Positions 1 to 8,927 of a stretch of 64,000 bases of DNA are shown here, one piece after another. Location of the stretch: positions 62,001-126,000 of the forward strand of contig JACKLF010000003.1 in the NCBI GenBank assembly GCA_024236055.1, read 5' to 3'. Every line of letters starts with the position of its first letter. Positions within the stretch are counted from its first letter, which is position 1. The position numbers were made by a program, and so were the translations under genes. Under the pieces are notes generated by a model. It saw nothing but the letters and a program-made list of their open reading frames with translations, searched no databases and was not told where the DNA came from. Source of the DNA: Alphaproteobacteria bacterium (lineage in GTDB: Bacteria > Pseudomonadota > Alphaproteobacteria > Micropepsales > Micropepsaceae).

Positions 1-817
1 GCACCTCGCCATTGCCGTGATAGGTGGGGCCGTGACAGGCGGCGCACGGATAGGCCCCGGCGCCCGATTTCACCAGCATGCGGCCCTTTTCGATCGACCC
101 CTTGGGCACATAGGCGATGAAGCCCAGATGGGAATCGCGCAGCTCGGTGCGCTCGATGTCCTCGGGCACTTCCAGGATGCGGTCGCCGATCGGCTCCTGG
201 TCGCCGGGCACCATCTGCAGCATGTTGTGGGTGTTGATGTCGGTCTTGGGCGCCATGTCGGTTTCGACCACCCGGATCCACTTGGTCATCTTCAGACCCG
301 AGAAATATTCGGCGGCTGCACGGATCTCTTCGTCGTTCGACGCCTTGGCGATGCGCATCATCGCGTTGATCGAGCCCATCTTGGCGGTCGAGGAATGGCG
401 CGCGCCCTCGCGCATCTCGCGCACCTGCTCGACGATATAGGCGGCGGGCAGTCCCGCCAGCGCCGCGTTCTCGGGACGGCCATGGCCGTTGGGCAGATGG
501 CAATAGCCGCAGGCCATCACGTCGGGTTTGCGGCCATGGGCGACGATGTCGGGCATGGGCGGGTGATCGTCCGGGAACCAGTCGGGCGGGCCGAAGCCGT
601 TATTGACCTCGCGGATGGTCAGCGTCTTGTCCGAGCCGGGTATGGTCGCGGTTTCGTTCGGATCGGGCTTGGGCCATTTGTGGGTGGCGACCGGATAGGC
701 CCAATAGGGCAGTCCCGCCTCGGTATCGGTATCCTGCTTCGGCGCCATGGTGATGGTAGCGATCACCGCGCCCAGACCCACAACAACCACCGCCCCGACA
801 ATCCAAGCCCGCCGCAT
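1..817 (-). CDS. diheme c-type cytochrome, 3' end cut by window edge
   Basis: I translated the minus strand from the ATG at 817 and the frame stays open to base 1, so the C-terminus lies outside the window. The 272 visible residues start with an uncleaved-signal or signal-anchor segment (about residues 4-24, strongly hydrophobic). Two heme c attachment motifs follow: CGYCH at about 103-107 and CAACH at about 258-262. This spacing fits two cytochrome c domains in tandem, exported to the periplasm and probably membrane-anchored. The redox partner is not shown. The gene lies downstream of the cupin and AraD1-family genes on the same strand, so they may be co-transcribed. The plus-strand reading frames over this stretch are antisense shadows. 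Family-level call only. Confidence 0.8.
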   Translation of the reverse strand, partial: MRRAWIVGAVVVVGLGAVIATITMAPKQDTDTEAGLPYWAYPVATHKWPKPDPNETATIPGSDKTLTIREVNNGFGPPDWFPDDHPPMPDIVAHGRKPDVMACGYCHLPNGHGRPENAALAGLPAAYIVEQVREMREGARHSSTAKMGSINAMMRIAKASNDEEIRAAAEYFSGLKMTKWIRVVETDMAPKTDINTHNMLQMVPGDQEPIGDRILEVPEDIERTELRDSHLGFIAYVPKGSIEKGRMLVKSGAGAYPCAACHGPTYHGNGEV

Positions 818-922
818 ATTTCCCCCTGTTTTTTTGTGGGCGGAGTGGCGCATGAACGGGCGCGCAAGGCAAGCCCTTGCCGCTTGCGCGCTGCAACATG
901 CAGGGGGTAATGCGGCGCGGGA

Positions 923-1357
923 TTACTTGCCCGGCGGGATCAGCACATCCTTGACCGGGGTGCGCGGCACGCTGCCCTTGTCGATCACCAGCGTCACCGC
1001 CAGGTCGACCGGCTTGCTGCCCGGCACGGGGCGGCCGTCATGGGGCACTTCGCGCGGGATGATGAAGCTTTCGCCCGCATGCACCACCTTCATCGGCTGG
1101 CCCTTGATGTAGATTTCCATGTCGCCGCTGAGAACTTCGCTCATTTCCACGCCGTGATGAATGTGCGGCGTGGCGGTCTGCCCGTCCTTCAGTGTGCGGG
1201 TGGTGATGATGACCGTCTGGTCCTTGGAGCCGTGGGGAATGTCATAGGTCTTGGTGTTGGCGCCCTGGGCGACGGCCAGCGCACTGCCCTGCGCCAGCGC
1301 GGGGCCCGCGGCGGCGATGGCGATGACCGCGACCGATGCGGCAAGAATGGCTTTCAT
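923..1357 (-). CDS. secreted cupin-domain protein
   Basis: The product has 144 residues. I chose the ATG at 1357 over an upstream in-frame start because a GGGGAGA ribosome-binding site lies just before it and the protein then begins with a clean signal peptide (MKAILAASVAVIAIAAAG, cleavage probably after ALAQ near residue 23). The rest is a single small cupin barrel. The first metal-binding motif is HIHHGVEMSE and a distal histidine sits in the EVPHDGRP segment, so a bound metal is likely. Secreted small cupins of this type have no uniform activity and I assign none. It sits 66 bp downstream of the AraD1-family gene and about 100 bp upstream of the cytochrome gene, all on the minus strand. 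Confidence 0.75.
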   Translation of the reverse strand: MKAILAASVAVIAIAAAGPALAQGSALAVAQGANTKTYDIPHGSKDQTVIITTRTLKDGQTATPHIHHGVEMSEVLSGDMEIYIKGQPMKVVHAGESFIIPREVPHDGRPVPGSKPVDLAVTLVIDKGSVPRTPVKDVLIPPGK

Positions 1358-1423
1358 GAACGTCTCCCCGGCGGTTGTTTTCACCAGTTTGGCGCGTGGG
1401 GCCGGTGCTGGCAAGCGCCGGCC

Positions 1424-2437
1424 TTAAAGGGCGCTCACCGTCACGTCCGCGGCGGGCGCGCCGCCCAGGGGATTGCGCAGCGGAAACAGGAAGGCATCGG
1501 CTTCCAGTTCGAACACGTCACCCGGCTGGGTCGCCACCCCGGCGCTGAAGGACAGGGTCGCGGTGCCGAAGAAATGCACATGCACGTCACCGGGCCGGCG
1601 GAAGCCCGCATACTTGAAGTGGTGTGCCTCAAGGTTGGCGATGGTGTGGCTCATATTGTCCTCGCCCGACAGGAAGGGCGCGTCGAAGACCAGTTCATTG
1701 CCGCGGCGGATGCGCGAACGGCCCGTCACCTTGGCGGGCAGATCGCCGGTCAGCAATTCGGGCCCGAAAGAACAGGGGCGCAGCTTGGAATGGGCCAGCC
1801 ACAGATAGTTGAATTTCTCGGTGACGTGGTCCGAGAATTCGTTGCCCAGCGCGAAACCCAGGCGGCGCGGCTGGCCATCGGGGCCGATGATATAGAGACC
1901 GGCGATCTCCGGTTCCTCGCCGCCATCCTGGGCGAAGGCGGGCGAGGGGAAGGGTGCTTCGGGCGCGATCACGCTGTCGCCGTCGCACTTGTAGAACCAT
2001 TCGGGCTGTACGCCCTCTTCGCCGGCTTTCGGCTTGCCGCCTTCCAGGCCCATCTTGAACATCTTCATGGAGTCGGTCAGTTCGTCGCCGCTCGCCAGCT
2101 TCTTGTGCATGGCGTTGCGCCCTTCCGCCGATCCCAGATGCGTCAGGCCGGTGCCGGTGACGATCAGATGGGCCGGATCGCCGGGATGGTCCAGCGGCGC
2201 CAGCACGCGGCCTTCGGCCAGGGCGGCGCGAATGTCGACCGTTTCGCCCAGGCCCAGCCTTTCCACCGTGGCGGCCAGGCTGGCATTGGCGGCGATCGCC
2301 TTCTGCGCCAGCTCGTAGGTGCTGGAAACGCCCTGGACCAACTGGCCGTTGGTGTCGTTGCCCAGCGCGGCCAGCGCGCGCGATCCATCCCGGGTTTTGA
2401 ACTGCACCAGCCTCAAGGTCGACTGCGTCTGTGTCAT
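1424..2437 (-). CDS. AraD1/GguC-family protein (fumarylacetoacetate hydrolase superfamily)
   Basis: The product has 337 residues and no signal peptide, so it is cytoplasmic. The length and the C-terminal half (ALGNEFSDHVTEKFNYLWLAHSKL, then the acidic SGEDNMSHTIANLEAHHFKY region and DVHVHFFGTATLSF) resemble the GguC/AraD1 branch of the FAH superfamily, which often sits beside sugar-acid catabolism genes. Members are expected to bind a divalent metal and act on 2-keto-3-deoxy sugar acids or similar substrates, but no sugar transporter or dehydrogenase is next to it here. It is the first gene of a possible three-gene minus-strand unit with the cupin and the cytochrome. The family is reasonably sure; the substrate is not. 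Confidence 0.65.
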   Translation of the reverse strand: MTQTQSTLRLVQFKTRDGSRALAALGNDTNGQLVQGVSSTYELAQKAIAANASLAATVERLGLGETVDIRAALAEGRVLAPLDHPGDPAHLIVTGTGLTHLGSAEGRNAMHKKLASGDELTDSMKMFKMGLEGGKPKAGEEGVQPEWFYKCDGDSVIAPEAPFPSPAFAQDGGEEPEIAGLYIIGPDGQPRRLGFALGNEFSDHVTEKFNYLWLAHSKLRPCSFGPELLTGDLPAKVTGRSRIRRGNELVFDAPFLSGEDNMSHTIANLEAHHFKYAGFRRPGDVHVHFFGTATLSFSAGVATQPGDVFELEADAFLFPLRNPLGGAPAADVTVSAL

Positions 2438-2562
2438 GGCCCGTTCTCCACTATGCGCTATGGTCGGTGCGGGTTTTAGGCGCCGAACCCGGCCGAACGC
2501 AAATGGCTTGTGGCGCGTTATGGAGAAGATGGGCGGGTGGCGCCCTTTTCGGAAAAAACCTG

Positions 2563-4929
2563 ATGATCCTGTCCCGTCCCTGGCCGTCGATCGGGCGGCC
2601 CGCCCTCTGGATCGCCGGGCTTGGGCTGGCCGCCCTGCTGGCGGGGGCCGGTCACGCCCAGGCCGCCGCCGATGCGGTGGCCGGAAACGGCGCCAGCGGC
2701 AGTGGCCGGGCCGAGGCGCTGCTGGTCGCCCAGCTTGTGGCGCTGATGATCAGCGGCCGCCTGCTGGGCGAGGCGATGCAGCGCATCGGCCAGCCCGCCC
2801 TGATGGGCCAGCTTCTGGCGGGCATCCTGCTGGGGCCCTCGCTGCTGGGCTGGGTCTGGCCCGAAGGCCAGCATTTCCTGTTTCCCGGCGATGCCGCCCA
2901 GAAGGGCATGATCGACGGCATTGCCCAGGTCGGCATCCTGCTGCTGCTGTTGCTGACGGGGATGGAGACGGACCTGCGGCTGGTGCGAAAATCCGGCTTT
3001 GCGGCCATCGCTATCGCGCTGTGCGGCATCGCCTTTCCCTTCGCCTGCGGTTTCCTGGTGGGCCAGTTCGGGCCTGCATCGCTGTTCGGCACCGGCAGCC
3101 GGCTGGTGCCCTCGCTGTTCCTGGGCACGGCGCTGTCCATCTCCTCGATCAAGATCGTCGCCACGGTGGTGCGCGAGATGAACTTCATGCGCCGCAACCT
3201 GGGCCAGATCATCGTTGCCACCGCGATCATGGAAGACACGGTGGGCTGGGTGATCATCGCCATCACCTTCGGGCTTGCCAGCGGGCCTTCGGACGGCGGC
3301 GGCATCGCCTGGTGGGATGTGGGCAAAACCCTGGCCGGGGTGATCCTGTTCATGGTCTTCTGCATGACCATCGGCCGCTGGCTGGTCTTTGCCGCGATCC
3401 GCTGGGCCAATGACAGTTTCCGCAGCGAATTTCCCGTCATCACCATGATCCTGGCGATCATGGGCCTGTTCGCGCTGGCGACCCATCTTCTGGGCGTGCG
3501 CGATGTGCTGGGCGCCTTCATGGCAGGGGTGCTGATCGGGGAATCGCCCATCCTGACCAGCCATATCGAGCAGCAACTGCGCGGCATGATCGCGGCCTTC
3601 TTCATGCCGGTGTTTTTCGGCCTGTCTGGCCTGTCGGCGGACCTGACCATCCTGACCAGCACCCAGATCGCGCTTCTGACCGCCGGGCTGATCGCCATCG
3701 CCAGCATCGGCAAATTCTCCGGCGCCTTTGCCGGGGCGGTGCTGGGGCGGCTGACCTGGCGCGAGGGCATCGCGCTGGGCTGCGCCATGAATGCGCGCGG
3801 CTCCACCGAGGTGATCGTCGCCTCCATCGGCCTGTCGATGGGCGCGCTGACCGGCGACATGTACACCATGATCGTGACCATGGCGCTGGTCACCACGATG
3901 GCGATGCCGCCGATGCTGCGCGCCGCCCTGCTGCGCATTCCCATGACCAAGGAAGAGGAGACGCGCATCGAGCGCGAGGCGGTGGATGCGCGCGGCTTCG
4001 TGCCGGCGATGGAGCGGCTGCTGCTGGCTGTCGATGACAGCGCCACCGGCCGCATGGCCGCAAGGCTGGCGGGGCTGGTGGCGGGGCCGCATGGCATGCC
4101 GGTGACCATGCTGCGGCTGGCGGCGGATTTGCGCGATGCCGATAGCGGGCAGGAGCCGGAAAGCGGCGCGGAAAAGGACGGCGAACACAAGGAAACGGGC
4201 GGCGCAGCCGCGCACAAGACCAGCGGCGCCGAATTGCGCGACGATCCCCTGGCGCGGGAAGTCATTGCGGGCGCGCGCCGCGGCGCGGCCAAGGTGATCG
4301 CCGATGCCGCCGAGCCCGATCCCGATCATGTGCACCTGACCCAGCTTGTGCCGGTGGATGCGCCCGCCGATGTGGTGCGCGACGAGGCGCGCAAGGGCTA
4401 TGACCTTCTGTTCGTGGGCCTGGACGGCGCGGTGTCAGAGGATGGCGGCTTCGCGCCCAAGCTGACCCAGATCGCGGCCGGGTTCGAAGGCCCGCTGGCG
4501 GTGCTTTCCAATCCGCTTCCCAAACCGCGCCTGCTCACATCGCGCAGCCGCATCCTGGTGCCGGTCAACGGCTCGGGTCCGTCGCGCCGCGCCGCCGAGG
4601 TGGCATTCGCGCTGGCGCGCGGCACCGGCGCGCGGGTGCTGTGCCTGTTCGCCTCCCAGAGCGGCGGGCGCGCGCATACCCGCGTGCGCGAGGAAGGCGT
4701 GCTCCGGGACATGGCCGAACTGGCCCAGCGTTACGAGGTGGCGCTGACCACCCGCATCGCGCCCAGGTCCGAGCCGGCCACCGCGATCCTGCGCGAAGCC
4801 AAACGCAACTATGCCCTGGTGGTGATGGGCGCCAGCGCGCGGCCCGGCGACGAGCTTTATTTCGGCAATACCGCCAATGCCGTGTTGCAGAAGGGCGATC
4901 TGCCGGTTTTGATCGTCGCAGCGTCTTGA
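2563..4929 (+). CDS. CPA2 cation:proton antiporter with C-terminal universal stress domains
   Basis: The protein has 788 residues from the ATG at 2563. I prefer this start to the in-frame ATG at 2503 because it gives a typical hydrophobic N-terminus ending in GHAQA. About twelve membrane segments cover residues 40-450, with the Na+/H+ exchanger features of the KefB/CPA2 family (GQLLAGILLGPSLLG; LGTALSISSIKI; GRLTWREGIALGCAMNARGSTEVIVASIGL). The cytoplasmic tail carries two universal-stress-protein-like domains. The first starts at MERLLLAVDDSATG and the second at SRILVPVNGSGPS, the latter with the nucleotide-loop pattern VMGASARPGDELYFGNTANAVL. An acidic, low-complexity linker (rich in E, D, G, K) interrupts the first one. 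It probably exchanges K+ or Na+ for H+ in the inner membrane, gated by the tail. It ends 5 bp from the convergent egtD stop. Confidence 0.85.
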   Translation: MILSRPWPSIGRPALWIAGLGLAALLAGAGHAQAAADAVAGNGASGSGRAEALLVAQLVALMISGRLLGEAMQRIGQPALMGQLLAGILLGPSLLGWVWPEGQHFLFPGDAAQKGMIDGIAQVGILLLLLLTGMETDLRLVRKSGFAAIAIALCGIAFPFACGFLVGQFGPASLFGTGSRLVPSLFLGTALSISSIKIVATVVREMNFMRRNLGQIIVATAIMEDTVGWVIIAITFGLASGPSDGGGIAWWDVGKTLAGVILFMVFCMTIGRWLVFAAIRWANDSFRSEFPVITMILAIMGLFALATHLLGVRDVLGAFMAGVLIGESPILTSHIEQQLRGMIAAFFMPVFFGLSGLSADLTILTSTQIALLTAGLIAIASIGKFSGAFAGAVLGRLTWREGIALGCAMNARGSTEVIVASIGLSMGALTGDMYTMIVTMALVTTMAMPPMLRAALLRIPMTKEEETRIEREAVDARGFVPAMERLLLAVDDSATGRMAARLAGLVAGPHGMPVTMLRLAADLRDADSGQEPESGAEKDGEHKETGGAAAHKTSGAELRDDPLAREVIAGARRGAAKVIADAAEPDPDHVHLTQLVPVDAPADVVRDEARKGYDLLFVGLDGAVSEDGGFAPKLTQIAAGFEGPLAVLSNPLPKPRLLTSRSRILVPVNGSGPSRRAAEVAFALARGTGARVLCLFASQSGGRAHTRVREEGVLRDMAELAQRYEVALTTRIAPRSEPATAILREAKRNYALVVMGASARPGDELYFGNTANAVLQKGDLPVLIVAAS

Positions 4930-4933
4930 GAGT

Positions 4934-5887
4934 CTAGCTTTCCAGCCAGTGCAGCGAGAACAGCCGCTCCGGGTCGGTCCACACCGCGCGGGGGCGAAAG
5001 CCGGCATGGGCGGCCAGTTCGCGGAACGCCTCGATCGTGTATTTGTGGCTGTCCTCGGTATGCACCGGCTCGCCCGGCGCGAAGTCGAAGCGGCGCCCCG
5101 CCACATGCACGCTCTGGCGCTTCAGGCTGACCAGATACATTTCGATGCGATGGGCGGCGCTGTTGTAGGGCGCGTAATGGGCAAAACCGTCCGGTTCGAA
5201 ATCGGCGCCCAGGTCGCGGTTTGCCCGCACCAGCAAATTCTTGTTGAAGGCCTCGGTGATGCCGGCGCTGTCATTGTAGGCGGCATGCAGGCGGCGCGGG
5301 TCCTTCACCAGGTCGACCCCGATCAGCAGGCCGCCGCCGTTCAGCGTCGCACGCATGCGCCGCAGCAGCGCGGCGGCGGCATCGGGGCGGAAATTGCCGA
5401 TGGTGCTGCCGGGAAAAAATCCGGCGCGGCGCGGCGCGCCCGCCAGGGCGGGAATGGCCAGGGGCTGGGTGAAGTCGGCCACGATGGGCCGCAGCGTCAG
5501 CGCCGGATAGTCGCCCGCCAGCGCGCGCACCACCTGGCCCAGATAGTCGCCCGAAATGTCCAGCGGGCTATAGGCGGCGGGCCGTTCCAGCGCGTCCAGC
5601 AGGATGCGGATCTTGGTCAGCGCACCGGCGCCGAATTCCACGATCTCGATATCGGGACCGATCAGCCGGGCGATTTCCCCGGCATGGCGCACCAGCAGCG
5701 CCAGCTCGGTGCGGGTCTGGTAATATTCCGGCATGGCGCAGATGGCGTCGAACAGGTGCGAGCCTTCGGCGTCATAGAAGAATTTGCAGGCCAGTTGCTT
5801 GGGCTGGCGCGACAGGCCCGCGATCAGGCTTGCGGCGAAATCCTCTTCCGGCTCTGGTGCGGCGGCGCGGGCCAGGTTCGTGTCCAT
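4934..5887 (-). CDS. egtD: L-histidine N(alpha)-methyltransferase EgtD
   Basis: The protein has 317 residues. EgtD methylates the alpha-amino group of histidine three times with S-adenosylmethionine to give hercynine, the first ergothioneine intermediate. The family pattern is clear: KFFYDAEGSHLFDAICAMPEYYQTRTE near the N-terminus, the SAM loop VEFGAGALTKIRILLDAL, SPLDISGDYL, the FFPGSTIGNF motif, and the C-terminal HTEDSHKYTIEAF segment involved in histidine binding. I chose the start at 5887 because it overlaps the egtB stop as TGATG, showing translational coupling; an upstream in-frame start would lie inside egtB. It is convergent with the antiporter gene. Confidence 0.93.
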   Translation of the reverse strand: MDTNLARAAAPEPEEDFAASLIAGLSRQPKQLACKFFYDAEGSHLFDAICAMPEYYQTRTELALLVRHAGEIARLIGPDIEIVEFGAGALTKIRILLDALERPAAYSPLDISGDYLGQVVRALAGDYPALTLRPIVADFTQPLAIPALAGAPRRAGFFPGSTIGNFRPDAAAALLRRMRATLNGGGLLIGVDLVKDPRRLHAAYNDSAGITEAFNKNLLVRANRDLGADFEPDGFAHYAPYNSAAHRIEMYLVSLKRQSVHVAGRRFDFAPGEPVHTEDSHKYTIEAFRELAAHAGFRPRAVWTDPERLFSLHWLES

Positions 5888-7083
5888 CAGATATCCTCCG
5901 CCAATCTGATACCGCTGAATTGCCACCTGGCATGCGGCGGGAAGAAATTGCGATAGGTCGGCCGCATATGGCCATCCGGCGTTGCGCACGATCCGCCGCG
6001 CAGCACCATCTGTCCCACCATGAACTTGCCATTGTATTCGGCGGCGATGCCTTCAAAGGGCTGAAAGCCCGGATAGGGGTCATAGGACGAGCGCGTCCAT
6101 TCCCACACCTGGCCGTGATCGAATGCGCCGCTCAGCGCCTCCCATTCAAACTCGGTAGGCAGGCGTCTTTTCGCCCAGGCGGCATAGGCTGCCGCCTCGA
6201 AGAAGCTGACATGCCGGACCGGTGCGTTTTCATCCAGCGGCTGGGGGCCCCACAGGGTGAAAGCCTGGGTCGTATCGCCCGCGCCGTCGCCTGTGAGCCA
6301 GTAGAGCGGCGCCTCCCACCCTTCGGCCTGCACCAGCGCCCAACCGTCTGACAGCCAGAATTCGGGCCGCCGATAGCCGCCATCGGCGATGAAGGCGCTA
6401 TATTCGCCATTGCTCACCGGGCGCGATGCGATGCGCAAGGGCCGCAGCAGCGCGTCATGGCGCGGCGTCTCGTTGTCAAAGGCGAAGCCATCGCCGTCAT
6501 GGCCGATTCGCACAATGCCGCCCGGATGGCTGTGCCATTGCAGCGGTGCGGCAGCGGCGGGCGGCGGCGCGCCGGTCCGGTAGGCGGGCAGCAGCGGATT
6601 GGCGAAGAAGGCGTGCTGGATGTCGGTCAGGATCAGCTCCTGATGCTGCTGCTCATGATTGAGGCCCAAGAGGATGGCGTCTGCGAAGGCCGCATCGTCC
6701 AGCACCGCTTCCATCGCCGCATCGACATGGGCGCGCCAGGTCAGCACCTCGTCCAGCGTCGGGCGGGTGATCAGCCCGCGGCGCGGGCGCGGATGACGCG
6801 GGCCCAGCGCCTCGTAATAGGAATTGAACAGATAGGCGAAGCGCGCATCGAAGGGGCGATAGCCGGGCCGCTGCGCCAGGATCACGGTTTCGAAGAACCA
6901 GCTTGTATGGGCCAGGTGCCATTTGACCGGGCTGGCGTCGGGCATGGACTGGATCTGGCAGTCCTCGGGCGACAGCGGCGCGGCCAGCGCCAGGCTGTGC
7001 GCACGCACGCTGCGATAACGTTCGGCAAGGCTGCCGGGCGCGGATGGCTGGATGGCTTTGCTGGCGACGCGCAACGGCCGCAC
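5887..7083 (-). CDS. egtB: ergothioneine sulfoxide synthase EgtB
   Basis: The protein has 398 residues. EgtB is a non-heme iron oxygenase that joins a sulfur donor to hercynine. The N-terminal DinB-like domain carries the iron-ligand histidines (WHLAHTSWFFET and NHEQQHQEL), and the C-terminal half is a formylglycine-generating-enzyme/sulfatase-modifying-factor fold (PVSNGEYSAFI, RLPTEFEWEAL, VLRGGSCATPDGHMRPTYRNFFPPHARWQFSGIRLA). EgtB and EgtD are the only ergothioneine genes here. egtA, egtC and egtE are not adjacent, which suits an EgtB that uses free cysteine (inference). The gene is divergent from the histidine-kinase operon, sharing about 170 bp of upstream DNA. Confidence 0.92.
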   Translation of the reverse strand: MRPLRVASKAIQPSAPGSLAERYRSVRAHSLALAAPLSPEDCQIQSMPDASPVKWHLAHTSWFFETVILAQRPGYRPFDARFAYLFNSYYEALGPRHPRPRRGLITRPTLDEVLTWRAHVDAAMEAVLDDAAFADAILLGLNHEQQHQELILTDIQHAFFANPLLPAYRTGAPPPAAAAPLQWHSHPGGIVRIGHDGDGFAFDNETPRHDALLRPLRIASRPVSNGEYSAFIADGGYRRPEFWLSDGWALVQAEGWEAPLYWLTGDGAGDTTQAFTLWGPQPLDENAPVRHVSFFEAAAYAAWAKRRLPTEFEWEALSGAFDHGQVWEWTRSSYDPYPGFQPFEGIAAEYNGKFMVGQMVLRGGSCATPDGHMRPTYRNFFPPHARWQFSGIRLAEDI

Positions 7084-7184
7084 CCCTTCGATTGGTGTTC
7101 AGATAGGAACCGCCGGACGGGTCTTCAAGTTTCCGCGCCGGATGCAGATTGTGGCGCCAATTCTGTACGCAGTTTGTACACAAT

Positions 7185-7209
7185 GGAACCCATGCGGGAT
7201 TTCGGCGTT
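7185..7209 (+). promoter_or_regulatory. EcfG-type general stress promoter
   Basis: GGAAC at 7185-7189 is followed after exactly 16 bases by CGTT at 7206-7209. This matches the alphaproteobacterial EcfG/sigma-T consensus (GGAAC, 16-17 bases, CGTT). The expected transcript would start near 7216, about 40 bases before the kinase ATG. A weaker second copy, GGAAC at 7106 with AGTT after 17 bases, lies upstream. HWE kinases are frequent partners of the general stress response, which supports the call. Confidence 0.65.
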
Positions 7210-7256
7210 TCAAAGTGTCCGGGTGGAAGGAGCAAGCTGGGGCTACCGGTAAATCC

Positions 7257-8927
7257 ATGAATGTGCATGTGAATAACGCTGATACAGGCCAGGGCAAGAT
7301 GGGCGGCGGCGCGCTGCAATTCCTGCAGGGCGGCGGCCAGATGGGCCAGGCCATCCGGGACTTCGACTGGACCGGCACATCGCTGGGCGCGCCTGAAAGC
7401 TGGCCCGCGCCGCTGAAGACCTGCATGCGGATCATTCTGTCGTCCCGCCAGCCGATGTGGCTGTGGTGGGGCGACGAGAAAATCAATTTCTACAATGACG
7501 CCTATCTGCCGATCATCGGCGGCAAGCATCCCCACGCGCTGGGCCAGCCGGCGCGCCAAGTCTGGTCCGAGATCTGGCACCAGGTCGAGGAGCGCATCAA
7601 CGCCACGATGCAGGGCGAGGCGACCTATTCGGAAGCCGAACTGCTGGTGATGCACCGCAACGGCTATGACGAGGAGACCTATTACACCTTCTCCTTCTCG
7701 CCGGTGCCCGACGAGCATGGCGGCATCGGCGGCATCATCTGCGCCAATACCGACGACACCGACCGTGTGATCGGCGCGCGCCGCCTGGCGCTGCTGCGCG
7801 AGATCGCATCGCGCACCTGGGAGGCCGACAGTGTTGCCGAAGCCTATACCCTGGCGGCCCGCGCGCTGACCGCCAATCCGCGCGACCTGCCCTTTGCGCT
7901 GCTCTACCGGCTGGAGGAAGACGGCATCCATGCCAGTCTTGCGGCCTCCTGCGGGATCGAGCCCGGCCATGCCGCCGCTCCTGCCGTCATCGCGCTGGAC
8001 GCGGCGCTGCCCTGGCCGGTGGGCGCTGTGGCGCGCACCGCCAAGCGGCGCACCGTGGCGAACCTGGAGGGTCGTTTCGCCAGCCTGCCCAAGGGCCCCT
8101 GGCAGGAATCGCCGGGCGAGGCGGTGATGCTGCCGCTGGCGGCCAATGCCGACAGCGCGCCGCGCGGCGTGCTGATCCTGGGCGCCAACCCCTACAAGCG
8201 GCAGGAAGACGAGGCATTCGACAATTTTGCCGTGCTGGTGGCGCGCCAGATCGCCAGCGCCATCGTCAATGTCGAGGCTTTCGAGGCCGAGCATGAACGC
8301 GCCAAGTCGGCCGATGTGCTGGCGCTGGAGATCGAGCATCGCCGCCGCATCGAACGTCATCAGAACCAGCTGCTGGACGAGCTGAACCACCGGGTCAAGA
8401 ACACGCTGGCCACGGTGCAGGCCATGGCGGTGCAGACGCTGAAGGGCGTGGATGCGGATGTGCGCGACGGCTTTCTGGCGCGGCTGTTCGCCCTGTCCAG
8501 CCAGCACGATCTTCTGACCATGGACAATTGGGAAGGCGCGTCGCTGGAAGGGGTGGTGCGCCGCGCGCTGCGCCCCTGGCGCCAGGACGGCCGCGCGCGC
8601 TTTGTGGTGGAAGGCCCGCCCCTGCATCTGGACCCCAAGCGGGCGCTGGCGCTGGGCATGGTGTTCCACGAACTGGCCAGCAACGCGGCCCGGTTCGGCG
8701 CGCTGTCTAATGACGATGGGCAGGTGCATGTCACCTGGCGTTCGGTGCCTGAAGGGCTCAGCTTCTGCTGGCGCGAGGAAGGCGGCCCACCCGTCAGCCA
8801 GCCTGCGCGGCGCGGATTTGGCCTTCGGCTGATCGAGCATGGCCTGGCGCGGGAAATTTCGGGCAATGTGCAGATCCGGTTCGATCCGGCAGGCGTGGTC
8901 TGCACGTGGGAGATGAAACAGCCATGA
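7257..8927 (+). CDS. PAS-GAF sensor histidine kinase, HWE family
   Basis: The protein has 556 residues from the ATG at 7257. Upstream in-frame starts are only TTG/GTG, and an alternative ATG lies at 7299. Order of parts: a PAS-like domain (about 25-160, with DWTGTSLGAPESWPAPLKT and FSFSPVPDEHGGIGGI), a GAF-like domain (about 175-340), then the kinase. The phospho-accepting histidine is about residue 378 in LLDELNHRVKNTLATVQAM, the HWE/HisKA_2 dimerisation motif. The N box is VFHELASNAARFGAL, and the W-E of the family name is in CWREEGGPP, followed by GFGLRLIEHGLA. No membrane segment is visible, so it is a soluble sensor. It overlaps the response-regulator gene by ATGA. Confidence 0.9.
   Translation: MNVHVNNADTGQGKMGGGALQFLQGGGQMGQAIRDFDWTGTSLGAPESWPAPLKTCMRIILSSRQPMWLWWGDEKINFYNDAYLPIIGGKHPHALGQPARQVWSEIWHQVEERINATMQGEATYSEAELLVMHRNGYDEETYYTFSFSPVPDEHGGIGGIICANTDDTDRVIGARRLALLREIASRTWEADSVAEAYTLAARALTANPRDLPFALLYRLEEDGIHASLAASCGIEPGHAAAPAVIALDAALPWPVGAVARTAKRRTVANLEGRFASLPKGPWQESPGEAVMLPLAANADSAPRGVLILGANPYKRQEDEAFDNFAVLVARQIASAIVNVEAFEAEHERAKSADVLALEIEHRRRIERHQNQLLDELNHRVKNTLATVQAMAVQTLKGVDADVRDGFLARLFALSSQHDLLTMDNWEGASLEGVVRRALRPWRQDGRARFVVEGPPLHLDPKRALALGMVFHELASNAARFGALSNDDGQVHVTWRSVPEGLSFCWREEGGPPVSQPARRGFGLRLIEHGLAREISGNVQIRFDPAGVVCTWEMKQP

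Noticed and set aside
17..910. Plus-strand frame of 297 codons
   Set aside because: It is antisense to the diheme cytochrome, whose minus-strand translation shows two heme motifs and a signal anchor. Its composition (Gly, His, Arg-rich) is that of a GC-driven shadow.
2518..4335. Minus-strand frames of 605 and 546 codons
   Set aside because: Antisense to the antiporter, which has clear membrane helices and domain motifs; the antisense products are His/Gln/Arg-rich with no fold.
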